The notes: generated by a model not told the origin, from the letters alone. Shown: positions 1 through 9,329, counted from the stretch's first letter. The stretch: 16,869 nt of DNA from Bacteriovoracaceae bacterium (GCA_023146355.1 JAGLCH010000172.1:1-16869); one strand, 5' to 3'. Numbers and translations: made by a program.

Positions 1-1844
1 TTATGACGTTTCCAATATAGATAAGCTGCAACTGCAATCATTCCCGCAATGGAAAAAGTATCGATCATTCCATCACCAAAGAAATTAATTTTCATAGTTA
101 TCTTGAACGATAGCAAAATCGCTAACAAGACCCCCATAATGGCCTCTCCTGCAATCAGTCCAGAACTAAGGAGAATACCCTGGTCTGAAGATTCAAGTGC
201 ATTCTCGCCCTGTTTACGGTCTAATATAAAGCGGATTACTCCTCCGATAAACATTGGGATTGCCAAGGTGATAGGAAGATAAATCCCCACAGCGAGTGGC
301 ATAAGATAAAGGCGTACCTTAGACTTTCTTTTCACGAGATAGGCATCAATTAGCAGAATGACTATTCCCAGAATCACACCAATACCAATCATATTATAAG
401 GAAGTGATCCATTTCCAAAAATCGCATTTGTAATTGAAGCAAATAGTGTTGCTTGAGGGGCCTTAAGCCCCACTCCAATTCCATATGCCCCATGAAGTAA
501 TGACAAAACAGGTGCAATAACAAGAGCGGGTATTACAACTCCAATAATCTGTGCAATTTGCTGACTTCGAGGGGTCGCTTTAATAATGTGACCAGTCTTT
601 AGATCTTGTGAACAATCACCTGCGGTACAAGCTGCACAACAAACAACCGCTGCAACACCTAATGTTGCTAAGATTGCAGATTGACCTGTATATCCTAAAA
701 CAAGAAAAAGCGCCGCTGTTCCCAAAAGGGCCGCGATTGTCATTCCCGAAACAGGGTTATTTGAAGAGCCTACTAAACCTACAATATAACTTGAGACGGC
801 AACAAATAAAAATGATGCAACAACGACAGCAATCGTGGCCAAAAATGTATGTCCGATATTTCCAATTAGGTATTTGTATAAGAAAAAGATTGCCACAATA
901 TTTATAAGAAGAAGGATTAAAATATTCAATGCACTGATATCTTGATCCACTCTCGCAACGGTCTGCCCATGCTTTCCACGGCTAAGAGAATTTTTAAGTT
1001 CGCCAATACCCTTAGTAAACCCCCTGCGTACGGAAAAGATAGACCAAACGCCACCGACTAACATTGCCCCAACGCCTAGATATCGGATTTCAGATGTCCA
1101 CAATTCCCATGAAGCATCGAGTGCCGACATGTCTAATAAATCTCCAGATAGTCCTAACATTGGAATACCAACGAACCAACCAATTGCACCACCGATCAGA
1201 ACGAGAAATGCTACTTCTAATTTAACAATGTATCCGACGGCCATGAGTGCCGGTGAAATATCAGATCCGAAAAACCATGCTCTATCATTAAAATTGTAAG
1301 CTCTTTCTACAGAACCCTTTAACAGTCCCATTCCACTGCCCAAAAACTTAAACGCTGCACCAATGGTCAGACCTTGAAGAATTGTTTTCATCCCTCTACC
1401 GTCACCCTTTGCGCCTTCCTCTAACACAGCGGCACATGCCACTCCTTCAGGATAAGTAAGTTCTTCTTCATCAATGATGAGAGCTCGACGCAGCGGAATC
1501 ATAAAAATAATTCCGAGCAGACCACCAGATATCGCAATTAAGGTTGTCGGCCAAAATTCAAATTCTGTCCACGCACCAACAATGACAAGGGCCGGCAGAG
1601 TAAAAATAACTCCTGCGGCCAAAGATTCTCCAGCAGATGCCATAGTTTGAACAATATTACTTTGGTGAACATCACCTTTTTTAAGCACCCCCCGAAATAC
1701 GCCCATTGCGATTACAGCTGCAGGGATTGATGCGGAGACCGTCATACCCGCGTACAGCCCAAGATAGACATTTGCAGCAGTCATCACAATACCGATAATT
1801 ATTCCAAGTGAGATGGAAGTGACTGTTAATTCTTTAATTTTCAT
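1..1844 (-). CDS. OPT-family oligopeptide transporter (3' end outside window)
   Basis: This integral inner-membrane transporter of the OPT (oligopeptide transporter) superfamily probably imports small peptides or metal-peptide chelates by cation symport; the substrate cannot be read from sequence. 614 codons are visible from ATG 1844 with no stop, so the C-terminus lies beyond the left edge. Prokaryotic OPT proteins are roughly 600-700 residues, so little is missing. Family hallmarks are NVYLGLYAGMTVSASIP (residues 25-41), LTYPEGVACAAVL (129-141), SSNNPVSGMT (360-369) and QDLKTGHIIKATPRSQQ (413-429). Many hydrophobic spans cover the length (e.g. 9-30, 75-91, 305-323, 335-356, 430-450, 486-500). 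Four cysteines cluster at 402, 403, 406 and 411, just before the QDLKTG motif. The start is supported by GGATGAGG 5 nt upstream. It lies 81 nt downstream of the phosphatase gene and could share its transcript or use its own AT-rich promoter. Confidence 0.95.
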   Translation of the reverse strand, partial: MKIKELTVTSISLGIIIGIVMTAANVYLGLYAGMTVSASIPAAVIAMGVFRGVLKKGDVHQSNIVQTMASAGESLAAGVIFTLPALVIVGAWTEFEFWPTTLIAISGGLLGIIFMIPLRRALIIDEEELTYPEGVACAAVLEEGAKGDGRGMKTILQGLTIGAAFKFLGSGMGLLKGSVERAYNFNDRAWFFGSDISPALMAVGYIVKLEVAFLVLIGGAIGWFVGIPMLGLSGDLLDMSALDASWELWTSEIRYLGVGAMLVGGVWSIFSVRRGFTKGIGELKNSLSRGKHGQTVARVDQDISALNILILLLINIVAIFFLYKYLIGNIGHTFLATIAVVVASFLFVAVSSYIVGLVGSSNNPVSGMTIAALLGTAALFLVLGYTGQSAILATLGVAAVVCCAACTAGDCSQDLKTGHIIKATPRSQQIAQIIGVVIPALVIAPVLSLLHGAYGIGVGLKAPQATLFASITNAIFGNGSLPYNMIGIGVILGIVILLIDAYLVKRKSKVRLYLMPLAVGIYLPITLAIPMFIGGVIRFILDRKQGENALESSDQGILLSSGLIAGEAIMGVLLAILLSFKITMKINFFGDGMIDTFSIAGMIAVAAYLYWKRH

Positions 1845-1925
1845 ATTTACCTCATCCAATTAATTAGTAATTTAATTTATCGAATAAGAGGCAAAAGAAC
1901 AAAGGATGTAAGAAAAAAGAAGGTG

Positions 1926-2822
1926 TTAGGCTAAATATCCCTCAGGGATCATTCCTTCCTTAAGGGTTCCATAGCGTAAACCGTATGTAGAGACCTCAAT
2001 AGACTTAACTTTGAGCATTTTACACATGATTAGTGCCAGCTCTGCACCAGCAGGAATGACCTGTGCCCTCTTTCCGAGAAAAGGGTAACATTCAAGAAGT
2101 TCCTCTGGTGACATCTTACTTAGCATCCCAGTAAAGGCAGTAAATTTATCAATTGGAATTTGCAGGCCTTGGACTGCTTCATCTGTATACTCTTCAAGCT
2201 TTAAATAAATGGCACCCAAAGAGGTCATTGTTCCGGCCTCACAAACTAGCTTATCGCCGAGGTAAGGTGCGAGATCAAACTGCTTTTTTATCTCAACTAG
2301 CTTACTCTCAGCATTGCCATCACTCTTCCATTCAGTCATGCGAACACAACCAACAGGAAGACTAACAGAGCTAACAAGCTCATCGCCTTCCACTCTCATA
2401 AACTCAGTTGAGGCCCCCCCAATATCCATAATGACAAAATCGGTCTCTGTTGAACCCGCGACGACCCCAAGAGAAGTAAAGTGGGCCTCACCTTCTCCTG
2501 TGATAATTTGAATATTTAGATCAAGCTCTCTTTTTATTTTTCCAAAGAACAATCGAGAATTAGCAACCACACGTGATGCTTCTGTAGCAGTAACTATCGC
2601 ATCTTTAGGCTCTACTCCATAATGTTTCATTACTGTGCAATATGATTTTAATACTTCAAAGGACTGTTGCATCGCCTCGTCGCAAAACTCTTTTGTTTTG
2701 TCTATTCCTCTTCCAAGTCCTGTGACATTGGCCTTTTTACTAGCAATTTCAAATTTCCCACCTACAAAATTACCAACTAAGAGTAAAATACTATTGGAAC
2801 CGATATCGATTGATGCGCGCAT
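1926..2822 (-). CDS. Ppx/GppA-family phosphatase, short single-module form
   Basis: This 298-residue protein belongs to the sugar-kinase/Hsp70/actin-fold Ppx/GppA family, which hydrolyses inorganic polyphosphate (exopolyphosphatase) or pppGpp. It has only the catalytic core of about 300 residues and lacks the C-terminal helical HD-like part of the 500-residue enterobacterial enzymes. Visible motifs are the phosphate loop DIGSNS (6-11), TEASR (80-84), ITGEGEA (107-113, family form GxEEA), DIGGASTEF (133-141, family form DIGGGSTE), SLPVGCVRMTE (154-164), AGTMTSLGA (196-204) and VSTYGLRYG (277-285). I start at ATG 2822, one nt after the TAA of the AsmA-like gene (stop-T-ATG), which suggests translational coupling. 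An in-frame TTG at 2834 is possible but would add only MDFN. Polyphosphatase versus pppGpp phosphatase cannot be decided. Replacement of one Glu in GxEEA and one Gly in DIGGGST is noted as odd. Confidence 0.93.
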   Translation of the reverse strand: MRASIDIGSNSILLLVGNFVGGKFEIASKKANVTGLGRGIDKTKEFCDEAMQQSFEVLKSYCTVMKHYGVEPKDAIVTATEASRVVANSRLFFGKIKRELDLNIQIITGEGEAHFTSLGVVAGSTETDFVIMDIGGASTEFMRVEGDELVSSVSLPVGCVRMTEWKSDGNAESKLVEIKKQFDLAPYLGDKLVCEAGTMTSLGAIYLKLEEYTDEAVQGLQIPIDKFTAFTGMLSKMSPEELLECYPFLGKRAQVIPAGAELALIMCKMLKVKSIEVSTYGLRYGTLKEGMIPEGYLA

Positions 2823-2823
2823 A

Positions 2824-5121
2824 TTAAAATCCAAATGATTTAAGTAGTTTTTTTACCTGTTTTTTGCCATTCTTTTTTAAATATTTCTTGGCCTTCTTTT
2901 TTCCTTTGCTGAGCGCTTTCTTCCCTGCCTTCTTGGCAAGTTTCTTCGTGGTGTACTGGTAGTCAGGGTGGAGGTCGAAACCGTATCCTTTAATTAATAT
3001 TGGAATATCTTTGCTTCCAGTAATGCCACTTACATATTTTGAAAGATATTGAGAATCACGATAAGTTAGGAAAAGCTTCCCTTCTTTTTTTAAATGTGGA
3101 GGAGGATAGACCTTTCCCTTGCCTTTAATTTTGACAATATTATTAATTGCAACAAACAAAAGTTTTTTTACAGTATAGACCTTATCTGTAAAGACACCTT
3201 TGAGCTGAGCCTCTTGAAAGTTTGCAAGTTTTTCAGAGGGAACCTTAACCGCTTTCCCTTTCGCTACCTTACCAGCAAACTCCTCAATCAATGATCCAAG
3301 CTTCAGTCCCTCGATCTTTCCATCTTTAGCTCTAATATTTGTAGTCACCTTGTAGTTAAGTGCTTTTCCTAGATTAACTCGCCCTGCTACAGTTCCAGAA
3401 AAGAACCCTGAGACTGCTTCAATAAATGGAGGGAGAAAAGGACGAATCCCAAGCAGATTGAAAGATTGCATCCCAAGATTAAATCTAGTTGCAATATTAT
3501 TCGCTGAAAATGCTGTCTTATGAGTGATCTTACACTTTCCACCTGAGTAGTTGAGGTTAATTCCATGAGTCACAATAGAGCGGTTATTTATATTGATTCG
3601 CCCCTTACCATTTAGTGCCCTATCCCCCACCTTAATATTTACGAGATCAAGCGTAACTTTTCCTTTGGGTAAAATAATTTGGGGCACTGTAAACTGCTGA
3701 GGCTTTGACTCACCCTTTGACTTTTCGGCCACAGCTGGAGACGACTTTTTTACTGGCGCCTGCTTTTTCTTAGAGTAAAGGGCATTACGAATCAATTGTT
3801 CTTTTAAATTCAGATTAGAAATCTTAACTTTTGCAATAAACGGTCTGAGCTTTGCGAGGTCTACTTTTTTAGAGTTTATATCGAAGTGGCCAGTGAAGTC
3901 TAGACTTGAGGTACCTCCCAACATGTCCAGAGCAGCTATGGCGTGAACTTTTTTTCCATTATAATTTCCATTTAGTCTTACTGCAGTATCGATACCATTC
4001 GCTGAAAATACCATCCCTGGAGTAAGATCGAGCTTCAACGTTGGCGAAATTCTGCCTCCCTTCAAATCGATATTACCTAAAAGATTAAGGCGTGACTTTC
4101 CTGGGGCCAGATCTGGAATACTCTGATTTCCTATTTTAATGAGATCAGCAATTAAAAGTGAAATATCCATTTTGGAAATTTTGATCACACTCCCTTTAAG
4201 GAAAAAATCAGAACTTATCTTACTCGTTTCAAAAGTTGTCTCAAAACCTCCAGAAACATCCCCAGAAACGCCGATCGTTGCATTTAAATTGGTCTTAATA
4301 TTTGGAATAGAAAGCTTAGCTCCAGTGTAGTTTATGTCTGAAAGTTTTAGCATCAGGATTGATTGGAGCTCATCCTTATCGAGAAGATCTTGTAATCTCA
4401 TCTCTCCAATAAGAAGAGCATTAAGATTGAGGTCACCACTATCTGGAATATTTACTTTGATCGAAGATCGAAGCTCAAAAGCTGTACTCGATTTAAGACC
4501 TAGATTTTTGACTAAGAGTTTATCTATGGCGATAACCCCTTTATTACCATCTTTGAGCCGATATTTGAGTCCCAGCTGTTTAAGGGTGAGGTCGAGACTA
4601 ATTCTGGTTGCGAGAGCTGGTATGGCGAGCTTGCTCGACTTGGACTTGACGGACTTCTTTTTTGACCTTTTTTCTTTTCCTGAAGCTAACGGCGCAGAGT
4701 TAGACTTTTTCTTCCTTTTTCCCTTTGATGCCAATGCCCAATTATTCGTTTTTCCAATTTCTCTAAAATTTATATTTGGGGAAAAAAGCTTAACATCTAC
4801 AGTCCCTCCCCCGGTTAGGATTGCCCAAAATGGAATAGATACAGAAGCAGATTTAACATCGAGAAGATCACGACCATTCCTCTTGCTTTTAAGCCTGAGT
4901 TTTAGATTTGAAATATCAAGATTTACGCTTGTACCAAAGCCAAGGTCAATCTTCCCAATTTTGACTTCTGCTGCTGGGAGAGCACTCTCAATACCATCTG
5001 TAGCAAATTTCTTAATTTCTTCTGGGGTAATTACTTTGGAGACATAAAAAATAATTCCGCCGAAAGCTAGAACGATCGCCAGTGCAAATATACCTAATGC
5101 TATTAGTAACTTCTTCTTCAT
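2824..5121 (-). CDS. AsmA-like inner-membrane/periplasmic protein with Lys-rich tail
   Basis: This 765-residue AsmA-family protein is probably anchored in the inner membrane and projects into the periplasm. AsmA-like proteins help move phospholipid between membranes and keep the outer membrane in order. Residues 5-27 form one N-terminal transmembrane segment. The sequence after it (VITPEEIKKFATDGIESALP) and the long run of beta-strand-rich segments (about 50-720) fit the family. The AsmA-like C-terminal repeat region includes SGFFSGTVAGRVNLG (571-585) and GKIEGLKLGSLIEEFAGK (601-618). Three lysine-rich stretches interrupt it: about 133-164, 450-474, and a terminal 42-residue tail (724-765) containing 19 Lys. 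ATG 5121 has an AAAGG ribosome site 8-12 nt upstream. It is followed by the phosphatase gene with only 1 nt between stop and start, and preceded by pcrA at 89 nt. The exact AsmA subfamily (AsmA, TamB, YhdP, YicH) is not resolved. Confidence 0.85.
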   Translation of the reverse strand: MKKKLLIALGIFALAIVLAFGGIIFYVSKVITPEEIKKFATDGIESALPAAEVKIGKIDLGFGTSVNLDISNLKLRLKSKRNGRDLLDVKSASVSIPFWAILTGGGTVDVKLFSPNINFREIGKTNNWALASKGKRKKKSNSAPLASGKEKRSKKKSVKSKSSKLAIPALATRISLDLTLKQLGLKYRLKDGNKGVIAIDKLLVKNLGLKSSTAFELRSSIKVNIPDSGDLNLNALLIGEMRLQDLLDKDELQSILMLKLSDINYTGAKLSIPNIKTNLNATIGVSGDVSGGFETTFETSKISSDFFLKGSVIKISKMDISLLIADLIKIGNQSIPDLAPGKSRLNLLGNIDLKGGRISPTLKLDLTPGMVFSANGIDTAVRLNGNYNGKKVHAIAALDMLGGTSSLDFTGHFDINSKKVDLAKLRPFIAKVKISNLNLKEQLIRNALYSKKKQAPVKKSSPAVAEKSKGESKPQQFTVPQIILPKGKVTLDLVNIKVGDRALNGKGRININNRSIVTHGINLNYSGGKCKITHKTAFSANNIATRFNLGMQSFNLLGIRPFLPPFIEAVSGFFSGTVAGRVNLGKALNYKVTTNIRAKDGKIEGLKLGSLIEEFAGKVAKGKAVKVPSEKLANFQEAQLKGVFTDKVYTVKKLLFVAINNIVKIKGKGKVYPPPHLKKEGKLFLTYRDSQYLSKYVSGITGSKDIPILIKGYGFDLHPDYQYTTKKLAKKAGKKALSKGKKKAKKYLKKNGKKQVKKLLKSFGF

Positions 5122-5210
5122 TACTTGACCTTTTTATACGAATTACTTGAACTAATATGAATTATCGCCGAAGGATGAATATTAATCAACTGAAGTATAT
5201 ATGATAAGGA

Positions 5211-7439
5211 TTATATTATTGTCAGAGGTGCAAACTTCACCATAAACTTTTTGCGAGATCCATCTGAAAATTTGATGGTAACTTTTTCATCGCTACCAGA
5301 GCCATCCGATTGAATAACAGATCCTTCTCCGTAGATGGCATGGCGAATCCTAGATCCTTTAGGATACTTTGCTGTAACTACTACTGAGCGAACTTCAAAA
5401 ACAGGCTCATCATAATTGACTGCCTGGGAAACTTCGTCCCAATCATTGCCCTTCGACTTAGAGAAACTCGAATTTGAACGATTACCTGTAGGTTTATCCC
5501 ATGAATAGAAGTGCTCTGGAATTTCGTTTAGAAAACGGCTGGGGCCATTAAACTTAACTTGGCCAAAAAGAAGGCGGCCCTGAGCGAAGGTAATATAGAG
5601 CCGCTCCATTGCGCGGGTCATTGCCACATAAAAAAGTCGACGCTCTTCCTCAATCCTTTCTCCACCTTCTTCAACACTTTGAAAGGAGGGAAACAGATTT
5701 TCCTCTGCTCCAGTAACAAAGACATAGTGAAACTCAAGTCCTTTCGCCCCATGAACAGTCATCAAAGAGACTTGACCATTATTTTGATCATCTTCTTCTT
5801 TGGTAGTATCAAGAGTAATGGTTTCAAGAAAACCAAGCAGTGATGGGTCCTCGGCATCACTTTCATACTGAACAATCGCAGATTGCAGCTCCTCAAGATT
5901 TTCCATCCGCGCTTGAGACTCATAGTCAGATGATGCACGAAGGTGATCCCAGTAGCCTGATTCGAAAAGTATCTTTTCATATATGGCAGAAGGCTTTGCT
6001 TTATTTTCATTTAAAAGGCAAACCTCTTGAATCAGCGATACAAAAGAGCGAAGTGAGGACTTTACTTTTGCGCTAAGACGGATGTGCTTATAATTATCAG
6101 GGTTATCCACAATGTCTTCCATCACCTTCCAGAGAGAGACACTATTTTGAACTGCCAAATCTTCAATTTTTCTAAGGCTTACAGCTCCAACTCCACGAGT
6201 GGGCACATTAATAATTCTACTTAAGGCAAGGGAATCCCGAGAATTCACCACAAGTCGGACATAAGAAAGAAGGTCCTTAACTTCCTTACGGTCATAAAAC
6301 TTAACTCCCCCCACTACACGATAGGGGATATGATTGGTTCGTAAATAATCTTCCAAAATTCTAGATTGAGAATTGGTGCGATAGAAAGCTGCCATATCAC
6401 GAAACTCAACGCCACTATCAGATAATGAAAGGATTTCTTGTGAGATAAATGCGGCCTCATCCTTATCGCTTCCCAACTCCTTAATATGGATGACCTCTCC
6501 ATCTGGATTTTCCGTCCACATGCTTTTCCCCTTACGGAGTTCATTGTTACCGATAACATGGGCGGCAGCTTCAATGATTGTTTTTGAGGAGCGGTAGTTT
6601 TGTTCGAGCTTAATAAGTTTGGCATCGGGGAATATTTTTTCAAAATCTAAAATATTGCGAATATCAGCACCACGCCATGAATAAATTGATTGGTCCTCAT
6701 CCCCTACGACACAAATATTTCTTTGAACGCTAGAGAGCTTCTCCATCAATGTAAACTGAGCACGATTAGTATCTTGATACTCATCAATTAATACATATTT
6801 GAAGCGCTTACAGTAGCGGTCTAAAACATCAGGATGCTTTTCAAATAATTGAATTACACCAGTAATAAGGCCACCAAAATCGACGGCATTTGCCTTGGCA
6901 AGTTCAGCCTCAAATTCTTGATAAAGAGTGTAAAATTCATCTTCAGGATCAACAACTGCGGGGTTGACAATTTCTCGCCCAATGTAGTGTCCATTATTTT
7001 TAATATTATCAATATACCGTAGAATTTCAAAGGGAGAGGTCTCTTTTGGACTTATCCCATGCCTCGACATTAAAGTCTTAACAATGGCCTTGGATTCAGA
7101 GTCGCCATAAATGGTAAAATTCCGACTTAATCCTATGTAGCTGGCCTCTGACCTTAGAACATTGGAGCAAAATGAATGAAAAGTTGTGAGTTTCAGGGCG
7201 CCGATATCCATATTGATTTCAGCTGATACGCGCTCTCTCATCTCTCTAGCCGCTTTATTCGAAAAAGTAAGCGCCAAGACTTGGAAGGGGCTGATCTTAA
7301 GTTCTTCAAGTAGATACATAATGCGCGTAACTAGTGTTTTAGTTTTACCTGATCCAGCGCCGGCCAAAATCATAACAGGTCCATCAGTATGAAGGACTGC
7401 TTCTCTCTGAGCAGGATTGAGAATTTCAAGATTGATCAT
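5211..7439 (-). CDS. pcrA: PcrA/UvrD-type 3'-5' DNA helicase
   Basis: This cytosolic superfamily 1A helicase works in nucleotide-excision repair, removal of recombination intermediates and clearing of stalled RNA polymerase. At 742 residues it matches the usual PcrA/UvrD length (720-740). Motifs in order: Q-motif region LNPAQREAV (7-15); Walker A GAGSGKT (27-33, Lys32); Ia LALTFSNKAA (55-64); II DEYQD (219-223); III VVGDEDQSIYSWRGAD (244-259); IV NYRSS (281-285); V SLMTVHGAKGLEF (558-570); VI EERRLFYVAMTRA (598-610). The C-terminal segment about 693-742 (HAIYGEGSV...VKFAPL) matches the Tudor-like RNA-polymerase-binding domain of PcrA/UvrD, joined by a Ser/Asn-rich linker (about 650-680). That favours PcrA/UvrD over Rep. 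ATG 7439 lies 5 nt after the glmS stop, so translation is probably coupled. Only a weak GAG ribosome site is seen. Confidence 0.96.
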   Translation of the reverse strand: MINLEILNPAQREAVLHTDGPVMILAGAGSGKTKTLVTRIMYLLEELKISPFQVLALTFSNKAAREMRERVSAEINMDIGALKLTTFHSFCSNVLRSEASYIGLSRNFTIYGDSESKAIVKTLMSRHGISPKETSPFEILRYIDNIKNNGHYIGREIVNPAVVDPEDEFYTLYQEFEAELAKANAVDFGGLITGVIQLFEKHPDVLDRYCKRFKYVLIDEYQDTNRAQFTLMEKLSSVQRNICVVGDEDQSIYSWRGADIRNILDFEKIFPDAKLIKLEQNYRSSKTIIEAAAHVIGNNELRKGKSMWTENPDGEVIHIKELGSDKDEAAFISQEILSLSDSGVEFRDMAAFYRTNSQSRILEDYLRTNHIPYRVVGGVKFYDRKEVKDLLSYVRLVVNSRDSLALSRIINVPTRGVGAVSLRKIEDLAVQNSVSLWKVMEDIVDNPDNYKHIRLSAKVKSSLRSFVSLIQEVCLLNENKAKPSAIYEKILFESGYWDHLRASSDYESQARMENLEELQSAIVQYESDAEDPSLLGFLETITLDTTKEEDDQNNGQVSLMTVHGAKGLEFHYVFVTGAEENLFPSFQSVEEGGERIEEERRLFYVAMTRAMERLYITFAQGRLLFGQVKFNGPSRFLNEIPEHFYSWDKPTGNRSNSSFSKSKGNDWDEVSQAVNYDEPVFEVRSVVVTAKYPKGSRIRHAIYGEGSVIQSDGSGSDEKVTIKFSDGSRKKFMVKFAPLTII

Positions 7440-7444
7440 CAGCT

Positions 7445-9280
7445 CTACTCTACAGTTACAGACTTTGCCAAATTTCTAGGTTTGTCGATATCAGTTCCTT
7501 TAAACTTCGCCATGTAGTAAGCAAGAAGCTGAGTCGCAACATTCATATAAAGCGGAGTTAACTCTTCTAATCCTTCAAGGCAGAGTGGAATATAGTAGTC
7601 ACTGAGCGATATAGCATTCTTATCATTTTCTGGACCAATGGTAACAATTACTCCACGCCGTGCTTTTACCTCTTCAATATTTGAGAATGTTTTCTCATAG
7701 AGTTCATCACTGATCAGTGCAATATTTACCATTAGGTCATCAATTAGGGCGATTGGCCCATGCTTGAGTTCTCCGGAGGCGTATCCCTCAGCATGTACAT
7801 ATGCAATTTCTTTGAGCTTAAGCGCTCCCTCAAAAGCGATAGGATATTCACGACCACGACCGGTGAAAATAAATCCCTTGTGAAGGTAAATCGCTTCAGC
7901 AATCTCTTTAATATTTGTGACATTATCAAGAAGATCCTGGATGCGATCTGCAAGAAGGGAAAACTTTTGCGCGATGTTGTCAGCATTAAGAGTATCACTC
8001 ATTGCGGAAGTCATTAGAAAACCTGTGAGAGCTTGCTGAGTGAATGCCTTAGTGGAAGCAACACCAATTTCCATTCCGGCCTTAATAAGAAGATTGTAAT
8101 CACACTCTCGGTAAAGAGTTGATCCCTCAACATTAACAATGGCAAATGTTTTGAGCCCATTCTCCTTGCAGAGGGCTTGAGCTGCGAGAGTATCTGCAGT
8201 TTCACCAGACTGGCTGATAAAAAGCCCCACTTCGTCTGTAAAAAGAATTGGATCGCGATAGCGAAATTCACTGGCGAGTTCTACAACGCAGGAAATACGT
8301 GCAATTTTTTCAATAAAGTTTTTAATTACTAAACCTGCATGCCACGCAGTCCCACAGGCAATGATATGGATGCGCTTTGGAGATTCATTAATAATACTGG
8401 CGAGCAGCTCTTTTCCAGGCCCAAGTGTGTAGTACTGAGACAGAGCACGAATAAGGTGCGGCTGCTCATAAATTTCTTTGAGCATAAAGTGCTCATAGTC
8501 ACCTTTATCTGATATCTCAAGAGACATCTCTTGCTTTTTAAGTTTATATCGCTTTGATTCGGACTTATCCATTTCGTAAAACTTGATTAGCCCCTCATGC
8601 TCAACACTAAGTGAACAGAGAACATCGTCTTCTGGAAAAATAATATCGTCAGCTGTACCAACCAAGGCGTATGGATCAGAGGAAACGAGGGCCTCTCCGC
8701 TGCCAATATTTACTCCGCATACAAGCGGAGCACCGCGCTTAATTGAAAGCATCTCTCGCGACCCCTTCATGATAATTACAAAAGCTGAGTTGCCGCGGAT
8801 TTTTTTAAATGAATTAATAACTGCATCGTGCAGAGACACATTGGCCAGAAGCTCTATTACCATTAGGCCTAAAAATACTTCTGAATCGGTATCGGAAGTA
8901 AATTTTAGTCCTGCAGCTTTAATCTCTAAGCGAAGCTCATTATGATTTTCAATAATCCCATTGTGAACGATTGAAATGGAACGATCATCATCAATTGTAA
9001 TAGTATCGCTAAGATGAGGATGAGCATTTAAGTCATTTACTTCCCCGTGTGTTGCCCAGCGCGTATGCCCGATACAAGTATGAGACTCTACCTCAAGTGG
9101 AGCAATGGCCTCTTTCAGGTTATCCACTTTTCCCATTTTTTTATGAAGGTCAAGCTCTCCTAACTCCTTTTTAAAGCAGACTCCGGCTGAGTCATAGCCA
9201 CGATACTCAAGTCTCTTAAGTCCCTCTAACACAACCGCGATAGAGTTATTCGGTCCGATATGTCCAACGATTCCACACAT
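7445..9280 (-). CDS. glmS: Glutamine--fructose-6-phosphate aminotransferase (isomerizing)
   Basis: GlmS makes glucosamine-6-phosphate from fructose-6-phosphate and glutamine, the committed step toward UDP-GlcNAc for peptidoglycan and LPS. The start must be ATG 9280, because Cys2 of MCGIVG is the glutaminase nucleophile freed by Met removal; the in-frame upstream extension of 13 codons is not used. GGAG lies 8-11 nt before this ATG. The product is 611 residues (E. coli 609). The class-II glutaminase domain (1 to about 240) shows GHTRWATHGE (71-80), VHNGIIENHNE (105-115) and SDTDSEV (129-135). The first SIS domain (about 290-430) shows ISQSGETADT (355-364) and EIGVASTKAFT (404-414). The second SIS domain (about 460-595) shows GRGREYPIAFEGALKLKE (474-491) and ASGELKHGPIALID (501-514). 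The C-terminus DKPRNLAKSVTVE is canonical. It sits directly after glmU, so two pathway enzymes are adjacent. No glmS ribozyme-like leader is evident in the 80-nt gap. Confidence 0.98.
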   Translation of the reverse strand: MCGIVGHIGPNNSIAVVLEGLKRLEYRGYDSAGVCFKKELGELDLHKKMGKVDNLKEAIAPLEVESHTCIGHTRWATHGEVNDLNAHPHLSDTITIDDDRSISIVHNGIIENHNELRLEIKAAGLKFTSDTDSEVFLGLMVIELLANVSLHDAVINSFKKIRGNSAFVIIMKGSREMLSIKRGAPLVCGVNIGSGEALVSSDPYALVGTADDIIFPEDDVLCSLSVEHEGLIKFYEMDKSESKRYKLKKQEMSLEISDKGDYEHFMLKEIYEQPHLIRALSQYYTLGPGKELLASIINESPKRIHIIACGTAWHAGLVIKNFIEKIARISCVVELASEFRYRDPILFTDEVGLFISQSGETADTLAAQALCKENGLKTFAIVNVEGSTLYRECDYNLLIKAGMEIGVASTKAFTQQALTGFLMTSAMSDTLNADNIAQKFSLLADRIQDLLDNVTNIKEIAEAIYLHKGFIFTGRGREYPIAFEGALKLKEIAYVHAEGYASGELKHGPIALIDDLMVNIALISDELYEKTFSNIEEVKARRGVIVTIGPENDKNAISLSDYYIPLCLEGLEELTPLYMNVATQLLAYYMAKFKGTDIDKPRNLAKSVTVE

Positions 9281-9310
9281 TTCTTTACTCCAGAATAAAT
9301 GATAATCACT

Positions 9311-9329
9311 TAGTAGCATGAAGCTACCA
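9311..9329 (-). other. Small hairpin in the glmU-glmS intercistronic gap
   Basis: On the minus-strand transcript UGGUAGC and GCUACUA can pair (7 bp, one G-U) around the loop UUCAU, midway between the glmU stop and the glmS start. No U-run follows, so it is not a standard terminator. It may be a processing or stability element; in enterobacteria glmUS mRNA is cleaved between the cistrons. That role here is inference. Confidence 0.35.

Noticed and set aside
608..907. Plus-strand frames opposite the OPT transporter (also 49-282)
   Set aside because: The minus frame across the region encodes a continuous OPT protein with all family motifs, so these are shadows.
4334..5047. 237-codon open frame on the plus strand antisense to the AsmA-like gene
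   Set aside because: It lies wholly opposite a well-supported AsmA gene, has Ser/Arg/Leu-rich composition typical of antisense frames over Lys/Ser-rich coding DNA, and no family resemblance.
8583..8945. 120-codon plus-strand frame inside glmS
   Set aside because: It lies fully opposite the conserved glutaminase domain of glmS; no ribosome site or recognisable protein.
9281..9319. Upstream 13-codon extension of GlmS
   Set aside because: GlmS needs Cys at position 2 after Met removal; ATG 9280 gives MCGIVG and has its own GGAG site.
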